From positions 1,178,001-1,242,000 of the forward strand of contig NZ_CP041091.1 of assembly GCF_006494815.1 (NCBI RefSeq): DNA of 64,000 nt, written 5' to 3'. Source of the stretch: Nocardioides sambongensis. Lineage in GTDB: Bacteria > Actinomycetota > Actinomycetes > Propionibacteriales > Nocardioidaceae. Numbering within the stretch: the stretch's first letter is position 1; each line of letters starts with the position of its first letter. Under the pieces are notes generated by a model. The model did no database searches. It was not told the origin of the DNA and saw only the letters and a list, made by a program, of their open reading frames with translations. Position numbers and translations under genes: made by a program. Positions 16,747-27,854 of this stretch are shown one piece after another.

Positions 16747-17454
16747 ATGCTCAAGCGCGCGCTCGCCGGCCTGCCGGCCCTCCTGCTCCTGGCCACCTTC
16801 TCCGCCTGCGGCGACGACTCCGGCGAGACCGAGACGGCCACCGACTCCGGGACCGACTCCGGGACCGACTCCGGGACCGACGCCGGGTCCGAGGCCGCGA
16901 CCTGCACCTACGTCTCCGACGGCACCGGCGGCGACGTCGAGCTCCCGCCGGAGGAGCCGACCGTCGAGGGTGAGGTGGCCGTGGAGGTAACCTCCAGCGT
17001 CGGTGACTTCTCGATGAGCCTGGACGCGGACAGCGCGCCGTGCACGGTGAACTCGATGGTCTCCCTGATCGAGCAGGGCTTCTACGACGACACACCGTGC
17101 CACCGGCTGACCGTCGCGGAGGCCTTCAAGGTGCTCCAGTGCGGTGACCCGACGGGCACCGGCACCGGCGGTCCCGGCTACACCATCCCGGCCGAGTACG
17201 ACGGCACCGAGACCTACCCGGCCGGCACCCTCGCGATGGCCCGGAGCCAGGACCCGGACTCCGGTGGCTCCCAGTTCTTCGTGGCCTACGGGAACACCTC
17301 GCTGCCGCCCGAGTACACCGTCTTCGGCACCATCGACCAGGACGGCATCGACGCGATCACCGAGGCCGCCGAGGCCGGTGTCGAGCCGCAGATGGGCCCT
17401 GAGGACGGCGCCCCGAAGACGCCGATCGACATCACCAGCATCACCCTGGGCTGA
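16747..17454 (+). CDS. Cyclophilin-type peptidyl-prolyl isomerase lipoprotein
   Basis: A 235-residue protein with a lipoprotein signal (lipobox FSAC, Cys21), so it is anchored outside the membrane. A low-complexity linker of T, D, S and G follows, then the cyclophilin domain: VNSMVSLIEQGFYDDTPCHRLT, GGPGYTIPAEY, LAMARSQDPDSGGSQFFVAYG and YTVFGTIDQDG. The catalytic Arg position of FHR/YHR is present as CHRL, the QFF core is intact, and it lacks the later Trp typical of cyclosporin binding. It probably assists folding of secreted proteins. The last 14 bases overlap the convergent SDR gene. Confidence 0.88.
   Translation: MLKRALAGLPALLLLATFSACGDDSGETETATDSGTDSGTDSGTDAGSEAATCTYVSDGTGGDVELPPEEPTVEGEVAVEVTSSVGDFSMSLDADSAPCTVNSMVSLIEQGFYDDTPCHRLTVAEAFKVLQCGDPTGTGTGGPGYTIPAEYDGTETYPAGTLAMARSQDPDSGGSQFFVAYGNTSLPPEYTVFGTIDQDGIDAITEAAEAGVEPQMGPEDGAPKTPIDITSITLG
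16840..16887 (+). repeat. Four in-frame 12-bp tandem repeats in the lipoprotein linker
   Basis: ACCGACTCCGGG repeats at 16840, 16852 and 16864, with a one-base variant at 16876. It encodes Thr-Asp-Ser-Gly units in the linker between lipid anchor and cyclophilin domain. Copy number could vary without shifting the frame. Confidence 0.8.
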
Positions 17455-18376
17455 GCCGTCCCTCGACCTGGTCGGGGAAGTCGAGCCCGGTCAGGTCGAC
17501 CGAGCGGCGCCACAGGGCGCGCGCGAGCACCGGGTCCTGGGCCCGGCGGGAACGCCGGGCCGGGCCGGGCCATCCCCACAGCTCGGTGATCCCGTGCGGT
17601 CCGGTGTAGCTGCCGCCGGGGACATCCGTCGTGGCGGCGTGGACGGTGTTGAGTGCACCGCGCCAGGCGGGCATGCCGACCAGGCGGTGGCCGAAACCGG
17701 CCACCGCGGTGATCCACGGGTGCCCGGTGCCGCGGGTGATCGCGCTGGCGGTGGCGCCGGGGTGCGCGCCGACCGCGCGCAGCGGGCTGCCCGCCGCGCG
17801 CAGACGCCGGTCGAGCTCGGCCAGGAACAGCAGGTCCGCGAGCTTGGAGTCCCCGTAGGCCTGGAACGCCCGGTAGGGGCGGCGCTGCCAACCGAGGTCG
17901 TCCAGATCGTCCAGGCGGCCGCCGCGGTGCTCGCGCGAACCGGTCACCACCACCCGGTCGGTGAGGTGCGGCAGCAGCAGGTTGGTCAGCACGTAGTGGC
18001 CGAGGTAGTTGGTGGCGAAGTGCATCTCCACGCCCTCGCGGGTCAGCCGGTGCGGTACGCCGAGCACGCCGGCGTTGTTGACCAGGACGTCGGCACCACC
18101 GACCTCGGCGACCAGCTCGCGGGCGAACCGGTGCACCGAGTCGAGGTCGGCGACGTCCAGCCGGCGCACCTGCACCCGTCCGAGGTCGTGCCCGGGCACG
18201 GTGCGCGCCGCGGCCTGGGCCTTCTCCACGCTGCGACAGGCCAGGACCAGGTGCGCGCCCCGGGACCCGAGGATCTGCGCGGCCGCGAGGCCCACGCCGC
18301 TGTTGGCTCCGGTGATCACGAACCGGCGGCCCGGTTGGGGCGGTACCGCGATCCGGGGACGGGTCCGCGAGCGCAT
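17441..18376 (-). CDS. Short-chain dehydrogenase/reductase
   Basis: A 311-residue SDR of the retinol-dehydrogenase / protochlorophyllide-reductase-like group. The cofactor motif is VITGANSGVGLAAA (TGxxxGxG), followed by VLACRSVEKA (suggesting NADP), NNAGVLG, and the catalytic YGDSK (YxxxK) with VVTGSREHRGG upstream supplying the Ser. The proline-rich tail after the domain (GWPGPARRSRRAQ) is lineage-specific. ATG at 18376. The 3' end overlaps the cyclophilin gene by 14 bp on the other strand. Substrate unknown. Confidence 0.88.
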   Translation of the reverse strand: MRSRTRPRIAVPPQPGRRFVITGANSGVGLAAAQILGSRGAHLVLACRSVEKAQAAARTVPGHDLGRVQVRRLDVADLDSVHRFARELVAEVGGADVLVNNAGVLGVPHRLTREGVEMHFATNYLGHYVLTNLLLPHLTDRVVVTGSREHRGGRLDDLDDLGWQRRPYRAFQAYGDSKLADLLFLAELDRRLRAAGSPLRAVGAHPGATASAITRGTGHPWITAVAGFGHRLVGMPAWRGALNTVHAATTDVPGGSYTGPHGITELWGWPGPARRSRRAQDPVLARALWRRSVDLTGLDFPDQVEGRLSPG

Positions 18377-18472
18377 GCGCGACAGCGTCGCACAGCGGCG
18401 GGCCGGTGGTGTGCCGAACGCCTCGGCGTGGCCAGCAGGTTTGTGTCGGGCGGGGCTGTTTGGATGGTTCGC

Positions 18473-19903
18473 ATGGAGATCGTTCTGCTGCTCGTCGGCG
18501 TGCTGCTCGGCGCCGGGCTGGGCATCCTGCTCGGCCGTGTCACCCGCGCCGCCGACACCCGCGCCCACCAGGAGGCCCTGCGTGCCGCCGAGGCCGAGAC
18601 CGAGCACCACCGCGTCGAGGTGGACCGGGTGCGCGCCGAGGCCGACCGGGAGCAGGAGCTCGCGGCCGTCCGTGCCGAGCACATCGCGACCGAGATCCGC
18701 GCCCAGGAGGCCGCCGCGCGAGCCGAGGTGGAGAGCCGGCTGGCCGCGGCGCTGGCATCGGTGGAGGAGATCCGCGGCTCCCTCGACGCCGCTCGCGCAC
18801 AGCACCAGGAGTCGGTGCGCACCCAGCAGCACGCCCAGCAGCAGCGGGAGCGCACCGAGGGCGGCCACCAGCAGGTGCTCAAGACCCTGACCCCGGTGGT
18901 GGAGCAGCTGCGTGCCATGCAGCAGCGGGTGCACGACATGGAGGAGCAGCGGCACCGCCAGCACGGGGAGCTCGCCGAGCAGCTGCGCACCACCCAGCAC
19001 ACGGTGGCGGAGTCGAAGAAGGCGGCCGACACCCTCGCGCACGCCCTCAGCAACAACGCCGTGCGCGGCTTCTGGGGCGAGACCCAGCTGCGGACGCTGG
19101 TCGAGTCGGCAGGCCTGCTGGCCCGGGTCGACTTCGACACCCAGGCCTCGATCCAGGCGGACTCGGGGGCGCGTCGCCCGGACATGGTGATCAACCTGCC
19201 CGGCGGCAAGCAGATGGCGATCGATGCCAAGGCTCCCTACAACGCCTACATCGAGGCCTGCCGGTCCGACCTGCCCCCGGACCAGCGGCACCGCCACCTG
19301 GTGGAGCACGCCAAGAAGGTCCGCGGCCACGTGGACACGCTCGCCTCGAAGAGCTACTGGAGCGGACTGGCCGCGAGCCCGGAGTTCACCATCGCCTTCA
19401 TCCCCAACGACCAGCTGCTCTCGGCCGCCCTCGAGGCCGACCCGTCACTGCTCGAGCACGCCTTCGGGAAGGGCATCGTGCTCGCCACGCCGGCCAACCT
19501 GTGGGCGATCCTGAAGACGGTGGCGTTCACCTGGCGCCAGGACGTGCTGACCGAGGACGCGCAGCGCCTCTTCGACCTCGGTCGCGAGCTCTACCGTCGG
19601 ATCCAGACGATGGCGGAGCACGCGGAGAAGCTGCGCCGTTCGCTGGAGTCGACGATCAAGAGCTACAACGCGTTCGCCGGCTCCCTGGAGTCCCGCGTGC
19701 TGGTCACCGCGCGCAAGCTGGACCGGATGGACGAGTCCTCGGTGATCCCGGCACCGGCGACCATCGACGTGACGCCGCGGGCGCTGACCAGCGGTGACTT
19801 CGAGGCGATCGCCGACGCCGGGCGCCACGAGCTCTCCTTCGACCTGGGCCTCGACGAGCCGGTCGACGCCGAGATCGTGGACGACGAGCGCCGCACCGGC
19901 TGA
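18473..19903 (+). CDS. rmuC: RmuC-family DNA recombination protein
   Basis: A 476-residue protein. The N-terminal membrane anchor is EIVLLLVGVLLGAGLGILLG. A long coiled coil rich in Arg, Glu, Gln and Ala follows (residues 30-185). Next is the RmuC nuclease-like core: GFWGETQLRTLVESAGLL, RRPDMVINLPGGKQMAIDAKAPYNAYI, SPEFTIAFIPNDQLLSAALEADPSLL, GIVLATPANLWAILKTVAFTWRQ. RmuC limits recombination at inverted repeats in E. coli. The ATG at 18473 keeps the membrane anchor at the N-terminus; an ATG three codons earlier is equally possible. No clear ribosome site. Confidence 0.92.
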   Translation: MEIVLLLVGVLLGAGLGILLGRVTRAADTRAHQEALRAAEAETEHHRVEVDRVRAEADREQELAAVRAEHIATEIRAQEAAARAEVESRLAAALASVEEIRGSLDAARAQHQESVRTQQHAQQQRERTEGGHQQVLKTLTPVVEQLRAMQQRVHDMEEQRHRQHGELAEQLRTTQHTVAESKKAADTLAHALSNNAVRGFWGETQLRTLVESAGLLARVDFDTQASIQADSGARRPDMVINLPGGKQMAIDAKAPYNAYIEACRSDLPPDQRHRHLVEHAKKVRGHVDTLASKSYWSGLAASPEFTIAFIPNDQLLSAALEADPSLLEHAFGKGIVLATPANLWAILKTVAFTWRQDVLTEDAQRLFDLGRELYRRIQTMAEHAEKLRRSLESTIKSYNAFAGSLESRVLVTARKLDRMDESSVIPAPATIDVTPRALTSGDFEAIADAGRHELSFDLGLDEPVDAEIVDDERRTG

Positions 19904-19929
19904 GACCGTTCCGGCCGAGCCCGCACCGG

Positions 19930-20778
19930 TCACACGCCCGGAGGCGCCTGCACCGGGTTCTCGTCGCCACTGAGGTCGACCGTACGGCGCGAGTTCGCCA
20001 CCGAGGTGACCGTCACCACCCCCAGCGGGCCGGTGCGGTCGAAGACCTCCGCGCTGCCGACGGCGACGCCATCCACCGCGACATGGTCGTTGGCGCGCAG
20101 CCCGATGCAGGTGCTGTCGGGACGACGTGCGAGCGCGAGGCTGATGTCGGTGTTGATGTACTCGATGCCGCCGCTCCCCCAGTTCGTCACCATGCTGGTG
20201 GCGTCGGCGGCCGACGCCACCGCCTGGAACGGGGTGATCTCCTCGCCGATCACGATCGGTACGGCGGTCTGCCAGGTGGCGTGGCGTCCGGCGTTCTGGT
20301 GGTCGCCGAAGTTCTGCGACCACGGGCGGTCGCTGCGGAAGAACGGCACGTGGTGGACGCCGGCAGGCGGCACCAGGTCGACGTCGGGCGGGGTCGCCCG
20401 GTCGTCGGTCGACCAGACCGCGCCGGCCGGGTTCGCCGACGCCCGCAGGAAGGTGCCGCTGGCACGGGCCACCACGCCATCGGCCTGCTCCACCACCGCG
20501 TCGACCAGCATCAGCCGTGGCCCCTCCCGCACCACGGTCGCCGACGCCGTCGTCGGCACCATCTTGGCCGGGCGGAACAGGTCGACCTGGTAGCGGGCGG
20601 GCACCAGGTCCGCGCGGCCCGCACCCTCGACCGTGCGTTCCAGTGCCCTGGCGAGCAGTCCGGAGACGGCCACCCCGTGCATCTGCTCGGTGCTCCAGAG
20701 ACTCTGCGCCAGCGTCTCCGGGACGAAGGTGTCGCCCTCGACGACGAACCAGCCGAACTGCAACGTGTTCTCATCCAC
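19930..20778 (-). CDS. Acyl-CoA thioesterase-domain protein
   Basis: A 282-residue double-hotdog protein resembling actinobacterial TesB-like (4HBT_3) thioesterases. Visible marks are LAQSLWSTEQMHGVAVSGLLARALE in the first hotdog, RYQVDLFRPAKMVPTTASATVVREG, and in the second hotdog NWGSGGIEYINTDISLALARRPDSTCIGLRANDHV and GSAEVFDRTGPLG. The hydrolysed CoA thioester is not evident. The GTG at 20778 (V-D-E-N-T-L-Q-F-G-W) gives a normal start; codons further upstream are shadow sequence. It is 73 bp downstream of gcvP on the same strand. Confidence 0.8.
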   Translation of the reverse strand: MDENTLQFGWFVVEGDTFVPETLAQSLWSTEQMHGVAVSGLLARALERTVEGAGRADLVPARYQVDLFRPAKMVPTTASATVVREGPRLMLVDAVVEQADGVVARASGTFLRASANPAGAVWSTDDRATPPDVDLVPPAGVHHVPFFRSDRPWSQNFGDHQNAGRHATWQTAVPIVIGEEITPFQAVASAADATSMVTNWGSGGIEYINTDISLALARRPDSTCIGLRANDHVAVDGVAVGSAEVFDRTGPLGVVTVTSVANSRRTVDLSGDENPVQAPPGV

Positions 20779-20851
20779 CCGCCCATGATGCCGGGTGGCC
20801 ACCGGGAGAGGGACCGAGGGGTCGGTGCGTGGCCGGGCCGTCAGCTGTCGG

Positions 20852-23701
<2,850 letters not shown>

Positions 23702-23771
23702 GGAGAGCTCCTGGGATCGAGGTGATCGAGCCCTCCCCCTCTGTCACCGCGCCGGTGCGACTTCAGAGTTG

Positions 23772-23862
23772 CCTGCTCCGCACGGTCCTGGCGCCTGAGA
23801 GGTTCCGGGGAGGAATTGCCCCTTCGGCGTCCGAACTCCGCTGAGAACGAACTCTCCCGCGC
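23772..23862 (-). promoter_or_regulatory. Glycine riboswitch controlling gcvP
   Basis: On the minus strand the leader holds the conserved glycine-aptamer blocks in order: GGGAGAG, then CGCCGAAGGGGCAA, then CCTCTCAGGC followed by AGGACCG. One aptamer is clear; GCAACTCTGAAG just after it may be the rest of a degenerate second one. The distance to the gcvP start is about 70 nt. No rho-independent terminator follows, and the start region holds CTCTCC next to the start codon, so control of translation is more likely than attenuation. Confidence 0.88.
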
Positions 23863-23880
23863 GGCATCAACGGCACGTCG

Positions 23881-23886
23881 AGACTA
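23881..23886 (-). promoter_or_regulatory. Possible -10 element of the gcvP promoter
   Basis: TAGTCT on the minus strand fits TANNNT and would start transcription around 23874, just upstream of the riboswitch aptamer. The matching -35 is weak. Confidence 0.35.
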
Positions 23887-23929
23887 GCAGCCCGACGCGC
23901 CGTTCTCCGACGCCGTTCCGATCGAACGG

Positions 23930-24523
23930 TCAGCCGGCGGTGCGGGCGGCACGCCGTGCCGCGAGCTCGTCGCCGGCCACCGAGGTCGCGCCCGCGGCGT
24001 CCGAGGCGCGCTCGCTGGGCAGCGAGGACAGCGTGCCCTCGATCTCGCGCCAGACGCCGCCGATCGCGATGCCGAAGACACCCTGGCCGCCCTGGAGGAG
24101 GTCGATCACCTCGTCGTTGGAGGTGCACTCGTAGACCGACGCGCCGTCACTCATCAGGGTGACCTGGGTCAGGTCATCGGTGCCCCGCTCACGCAGGTGG
24201 CTGACCGCGCTGCGGACCTGCTGCAACGAGATGCCGGCGTCGAGCAGCCGCTTGATGACCTTCAGGATCAGGATGTCGCGGAAGCTGTACAGCCGCTGCG
24301 ACCCGGAGCCCTTCGCCCCGCGGACACTGGGCTCGATCAGGCCGGTGCGGGCCCAGTAGTCGAGTTGGCGATAGGTGATGCCGGCCGCGTTGCACGCCGT
24401 CGGACCGCGGTAACCGAGGTCGCTGGGCAGCGGCGAGACGTCGTCGGTGAAGAGGAGACCCTGCTCCTCGGCGGCGGCCGACGCCGCACGCTCCTGGGCC
24501 GTCTCCGGCTGCTGCTCGTTCAC
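23930..24523 (-). CDS. MerR-family transcriptional regulator (Rv1830-like)
   Basis: A 197-residue MerR-type regulator. The winged-helix DNA-binding part is GYRGPTACNAAGITYRQLDYWARTGLIEPSVRGAKGSGSQRLYSFRDILILKVIKRLLDAG, with the Y-R-Q-L-D-Y-W-A-R recognition helix. The C-terminal part (GQGVFGIAIGGVWREIEGTLSSL) has no Cys for metal sensing. By sequence and position next to the bifunctional nuclease and FtsR it corresponds to Rv1830 of M. tuberculosis, which is conserved but of unclear ligand. The GTG at 24523 follows GGAGG by 5 bp and is clearly better than the GTG at 24589. Confidence 0.87.
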   Translation of the reverse strand: MNEQQPETAQERAASAAAEEQGLLFTDDVSPLPSDLGYRGPTACNAAGITYRQLDYWARTGLIEPSVRGAKGSGSQRLYSFRDILILKVIKRLLDAGISLQQVRSAVSHLRERGTDDLTQVTLMSDGASVYECTSNDEVIDLLQGGQGVFGIAIGGVWREIEGTLSSLPSERASDAAGATSVAGDELAARRAARTAG

Positions 24524-24559
24524 TCGGTCCTCCGATAGGTCGAGGTGGGACAAGACTTG

Positions 24560-24589
24560 ACGGTACGGCGCTGGCCGAGAGCCGGTCAA
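24560..24589 (-). promoter_or_regulatory. Predicted sigma-70-type promoter of the MerR gene
   Basis: On the minus strand a -35 TTGACC (24584-24589) and a -10 TACCGT (24560-24565) are separated by 18 bp. The start would be near 24553, about 30 nt before the GTG at 24523. Confidence 0.45.
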
Positions 24590-24643
24590 AGACGTCGCGG
24601 GCGTGTCGCGAAAACTCTCACCCTCGACATGAGCGTTAGTGCA

Positions 24644-25111
24644 TCAGGTGGACTCGAAGTCCTCCGGGGAGACGTGGTCGAGGAACTCGCGGAACCGCTC
24701 GACCTCGTCCTCCTCCTCGGCCGGGACCGAGAGCCCCGCCTCGTCGAGGACCGACTCCGCGCAGTAGATCGTGGTGCCGGTGCGCAGGGCCAGGGCGATC
24801 GAGTCGGACGGACGTGCGCTGACCTCGGCGCCCGAGGCGAAGATCAGCGTCGCGTAGAACACCCCGTCGTTGACGTCGGTGATCCGCACCTCGGTCAGCG
24901 GGTTGTCCGTGGCGGCCAGGATGTCCTTCATCAGGTCGTGGGTCAGCGGCCGCGGCGGCACCACGCCCTGTTGCGCGAAGGCGATCGCCGTCGCCTCCAC
25001 GGCGCCGATCCAGATCGGCAGGTAGCGCTCTCCGGCGATCTCGCGCAGGAGCACGATCGGCTGGTTGGAGGGCATCTCCACCCGGACTCCCATGACGTCG
25101 ACCTCGCGCAT
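24644..25111 (-). CDS. Bifunctional nuclease family protein (DUF151)
   Basis: A 155-residue protein with the DUF151 signatures VLLREIAGERYLPIWIGAVEATAIAFAQQG, RPLTHDLMKDIL, and the core DVNDGVFYATLIFASG ... VSARPSDSIALALRTGTTIYCAESVLDEAG. Plant and bacterial members have been reported to have RNase and DNase activity; the role in actinobacteria is unknown. The C-terminal acidic tail (EEEDEVERFREFLDHVSPEDF) is typical. It corresponds to Rv1829, between two MerR genes and in the same order. Confidence 0.92.
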   Translation of the reverse strand: MREVDVMGVRVEMPSNQPIVLLREIAGERYLPIWIGAVEATAIAFAQQGVVPPRPLTHDLMKDILAATDNPLTEVRITDVNDGVFYATLIFASGAEVSARPSDSIALALRTGTTIYCAESVLDEAGLSVPAEEEDEVERFREFLDHVSPEDFEST

Positions 25112-25179
25112 GCCCCCAGCCTACTCAGCACGACGCGGGTCGCCAGCGACTCGGGGCACCGGCCTGCCGGATGTCGCGC

Positions 25180-25929
25180 TCAGAGCCGTCGCAGGCCGGC
25201 CTTGACGAGCGTGGCGTGCAGCCGCACCGAGAGTGCGGCGATCTCGCTCGCGGCCTCGTCGGCGCGGGCGCGTGCGGCGCCGTCGTGGCCGCGGCGGATC
25301 GGGGCCACCATCTGGTCGACGAGGCCGACCTCGCGGTCCGCGGCCGCCTTGAACGCGCGCAGGTGACGCGGCTCGAGCCCGAACTCGGCGAGATCGCGGG
25401 CCGTGCGCACCACCGCGAGCGCGTCGGTGTCGAAGTGTCCCGTGGCGCTGCCGGCGACCAGTCCGAACGCCTCGAGCTCGGCGAGGAGCCCGTCGTCCAC
25501 CTCGGCGATCTTGAGCAGCTCCTTGCGGGAGAGCCGGACGTCGTCGGTGCGCCGGAAGGACCCGGGGGCGGGCAGGCCGTCCTCGCTCATCGCGACCTTC
25601 GGCACCGTCGGCACGACCGGCTCGATCGGCGGCGGCTCCAGCCCGCGATCGATCGCGTCGAGGTGCTCACCGATGACCTTCAGCGGCAGGTAGTGGTCGC
25701 GCTGCATCCGCAGCACGTAGCGGAGGCGGTCGACGTCGTCGGCGGCGAACTTGCGGTAGCCCGACGGCGTGCGCTCGGGCTTGATCAGCCCCTGCTCCTC
25801 GAGGAACCGGATCTTGGAGATCGTGACCCGGGGGAAGTCCTCGCGCAGCCGTTCCAGGACCTGTCCGATGTTGAACAGCTCGCGCGGCCTGCTGGGCCGG
25901 TCGACCGGGTCCGGACGGGCCGGGACCAT
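25180..25929 (-). CDS. ftsR: MerR-family regulator FtsR
   Basis: A 249-residue protein. It has the N-terminal MerR winged helix NIGQVLERLREDFPRVTISKIRFLEEQGLIKPERTPSGYRKFAADDVDRLRYVLRMQRDHYLPL. A C-terminal extension of about 170 residues contains a second helical domain (RLSRKELLKIAEVDDGLLAELEAFGLVAG). Its homologue in Corynebacterium (FtsR) activates ftsZ expression and lies next to the FHA gene odhI, as here; the M. tuberculosis counterpart is Rv1828. The ATG start lies 5 bp after the garA stop codon, so both are likely one transcript. Confidence 0.88.
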   Translation of the reverse strand: MVPARPDPVDRPSRPRELFNIGQVLERLREDFPRVTISKIRFLEEQGLIKPERTPSGYRKFAADDVDRLRYVLRMQRDHYLPLKVIGEHLDAIDRGLEPPPIEPVVPTVPKVAMSEDGLPAPGSFRRTDDVRLSRKELLKIAEVDDGLLAELEAFGLVAGSATGHFDTDALAVVRTARDLAEFGLEPRHLRAFKAAADREVGLVDQMVAPIRRGHDGAARARADEAASEIAALSVRLHATLVKAGLRRL

Positions 25930-25933
25930 CGCG

Positions 25934-26461
25934 TCAGGCGCTCTCGTGCCCGGTGAAGAAGACCAGACGGTACTTGCCGATCTGGACCTCGTCGCCGTCG
26001 CTGAGGGAGACCTTCTCGATCCGGTCCCGGTTGACGTAGGTGCCGTTCAGGCTGCCCGCGTCCTCGACCGTGAAGTCGTTGCCGTCCCTCCGGAAGACCG
26101 CATGGCGGCGGGAGACGGTGACGTCGTCGAGGAAGATCGCGCTCTCCGGGTGCCGACCTGCGCTCACCTCGGACTGGTCCAGCAGGAACCGGCTTCCCGC
26201 GCCGGGCCCCTTCTGGACCACCATCAGCGCGTGGCCCTGCGGCAGCGCGTCGACGGCCGCGGCGTCGACCGCGCTGAGCTGGCGGTCGGAGGTCTCGACC
26301 TTGTCGCTGCCGCCGAACTGGATGGTGGCCGTGGTCTCGCCGAGCGGCGTGCCGGCCTCACCCCCGGGCGTGGGCTCCGCGGTCACCAGCCGGGTGCCGC
26401 ACTGGGAGCAGAACCGGGCGTCGTCGGGGTTCTGCCGTCCACAGTTGGTGCAGAACGGCAT
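25934..26461 (-). CDS. garA: FHA-domain metabolic regulator GarA/OdhI
   Basis: A 175-residue protein. The N-terminal zinc ribbon is CTNCGRQNPDDARFCSQCG. A linker follows with the kinase target GETTATIQF, corresponding to the ETTS motif whose Thr residues are phosphorylated by PknB/PknG. The FHA domain is AGRHPESAIFLDDVTVSRRHAVFRRDGNDFTVEDAGSLNGTYVNRDRI. In mycobacteria and corynebacteria unphosphorylated GarA/OdhI inhibits 2-oxoglutarate dehydrogenase and other glutamate-metabolism enzymes. The Cys4 ribbon is a feature of some longer actinobacterial homologues. It precedes ftsR by 4 bp. Confidence 0.92.
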   Translation of the reverse strand: MPFCTNCGRQNPDDARFCSQCGTRLVTAEPTPGGEAGTPLGETTATIQFGGSDKVETSDRQLSAVDAAAVDALPQGHALMVVQKGPGAGSRFLLDQSEVSAGRHPESAIFLDDVTVSRRHAVFRRDGNDFTVEDAGSLNGTYVNRDRIEKVSLSDGDEVQIGKYRLVFFTGHESA

Positions 26462-26563
26462 CAGGTCTCCTCGGGCGGTTGGAGGTGGCGGGGTCGGGTC
26501 GGGCCGGGCTTCGGCGCAACCCTCACCCTGTCAGTGAGGTGAATGGTTCGAACCTACACCGGG

Positions 26564-26950
26564 TCAGGAGTCGAGCTGGGCCTGATACCCGACGGAGTCC
26601 AACAATTCGGCGACCGCGCCCGGATCGCTGGGGACGACCTCGAAGAGCCACCCCTCGCCGTACGGGTCGGTGTTGACCAGCTCGGGCGTCGCGTCCAGGG
26701 CGTCGTTGCTGGCGACGACCTCACCGGCGACCGGTGCGTAGATGTCGCTCACCGACTTCGTCGACTCCAGCTCACCGCAGGCCGCGCCGGCGGAGATGGT
26801 CGTGCCCACCTCGGGCAGCGAGACGTAGACGATGTCGCCCAGCGCGTCCTGGGCGAAGTCGGTGATGCCGACCCGCACCGAACCGGCGGCGGTGCCCGGC
26901 TCGCGCACCCACTCGTGGTCGGCGGTGTACTTCAGGTCCTCGGGATTCAC
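26564..26950 (-). CDS. gcvH: Glycine cleavage system H protein
   Basis: A 128-residue H protein that carries the aminomethyl group on a lipoyl-lysine between GcvP, GcvT and dihydrolipoamide dehydrogenase. The lipoylation site is GELESTKSVSDIYAPVAGEVV. The ends KYTADHEWVREPG and PYGEGWLFEVVPSD are standard. The GTG at 26950 is chosen over the upstream GTG at 27103 because it gives the exact family length. Gene order gcvH-garA-ftsR-nuclease-MerR-gcvP matches M. tuberculosis Rv1826-Rv1832. Confidence 0.95.
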   Translation of the reverse strand: MNPEDLKYTADHEWVREPGTAAGSVRVGITDFAQDALGDIVYVSLPEVGTTISAGAACGELESTKSVSDIYAPVAGEVVASNDALDATPELVNTDPYGEGWLFEVVPSDPGAVAELLDSVGYQAQLDS

Positions 26951-27005
26951 CGATCGTTCTCCTTGCTGGGCTGGCGGGTCGGCTGGTGGTGGAGCGGCAG
27001 CGAGG

Positions 27006-27854
27006 CTACTCGCCCGGGGCGGGTTCGGCGAACCCTCCGCTGTTGGGCTCGCGGACGGTCTCGATGTCGAGGGAGGCGAGCTCGTCGACCTCGAGGGTCG
27101 CACCGTCCTCCTCGAGCTGCTTCTTGGGGCCCAGCGGGAACTCCAGGGCGCTGGAGAGACCGTCCGGGTCGCCGATCACGTCGATCACGTACGGCGGCTC
27201 GATCAGCTCGCCGTCGACCAGGAACCCGCCGGTGGTCTGGGCGAAGGAGGTCTGCGCGACGATGCGGACCACGCCGTTGATCTGCATCGCCTCGGCGCCG
27301 AAGGTGCGCAGCTCCTGGATCGTGTCGAGCAGCGAGGAGAGGCGCACGGTGCCCTCCTCCTCGGTGATCGTGATCCGGATGCCCGGTCCGGTGACCGGCA
27401 CGGTCCCGGCCAGCACGGCGAGGTCGGCGGCCTCCTGGTTGGCCTCCTCCAGGGCGGTCCGGCGCCGGGTGGTGTCGTCCTGCAGGTCCTCGCGGACCCC
27501 CTCGAGCCGGTCGATGTCCTGCTCGGCCCGCTCCCGCGCGCCGGACAGCGCGCCGAGCACGTCGATCAGGTCCTGCTGGCGCAGTCCGCTGTAGTTGTCC
27601 TCCTGCCCGGCGACCCGCACCTGGGTCACGGCCGCGAAACCCAGCACCGCCAGCAGCACCGCGACCACGACCTGACGCCGGGACGGGCTGCGCAGGGCAC
27701 GGCCGATCCGAGCGCTGGTGCTGCCCTCGGCGGGCTGCTGGGTGGGTTCGGACGGCTCGGTCGGCGGCTCGGTCGGCGGCTCGGCAGGTCCGCGACCTGC
27801 CTCCGACCCTGCAGCGGGAGGATCTCCGGGCGGGCGCGACGGGTGCTCAGGCAT
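27006..27854 (-). CDS. DUF881 family membrane protein (first copy)
   Basis: A 282-residue protein. The N-terminal 60 residues are Pro, Ser, Glu and Thr rich with a repeated EPPT unit. A single membrane helix (QVVVAVLLAVLGFAAVTQV) follows, then a coiled coil (RERAEQDIDRLEGVREDLQ) and the DUF881 core: GPGIRITITEEEG, LQELRTFGAEAMQINGVVRIV, TTGGFLVDGELIEPPYVIDVIGDPDGL. It is probably extracytoplasmic. The family is conserved next to a small basic protein and linked by position to cell-division and envelope genes; no enzymatic function is known. It overlaps the next gene by 8 bp. Confidence 0.88.
   Translation of the reverse strand: MPEHPSRPPGDPPAAGSEAGRGPAEPPTEPPTEPSEPTQQPAEGSTSARIGRALRSPSRRQVVVAVLLAVLGFAAVTQVRVAGQEDNYSGLRQQDLIDVLGALSGARERAEQDIDRLEGVREDLQDDTTRRRTALEEANQEAADLAVLAGTVPVTGPGIRITITEEEGTVRLSSLLDTIQELRTFGAEAMQINGVVRIVAQTSFAQTTGGFLVDGELIEPPYVIDVIGDPDGLSSALEFPLGPKKQLEEDGATLEVDELASLDIETVREPNSGGFAEPAPGE

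Noticed and set aside
26545..26554. GGTTCGAACC palindrome in the garA upstream region as a possible SOS box
   Set aside because: The half-sites are adjacent with no 4-bp spacer, so it does not match TCGAAC-N4-GTTCGA.
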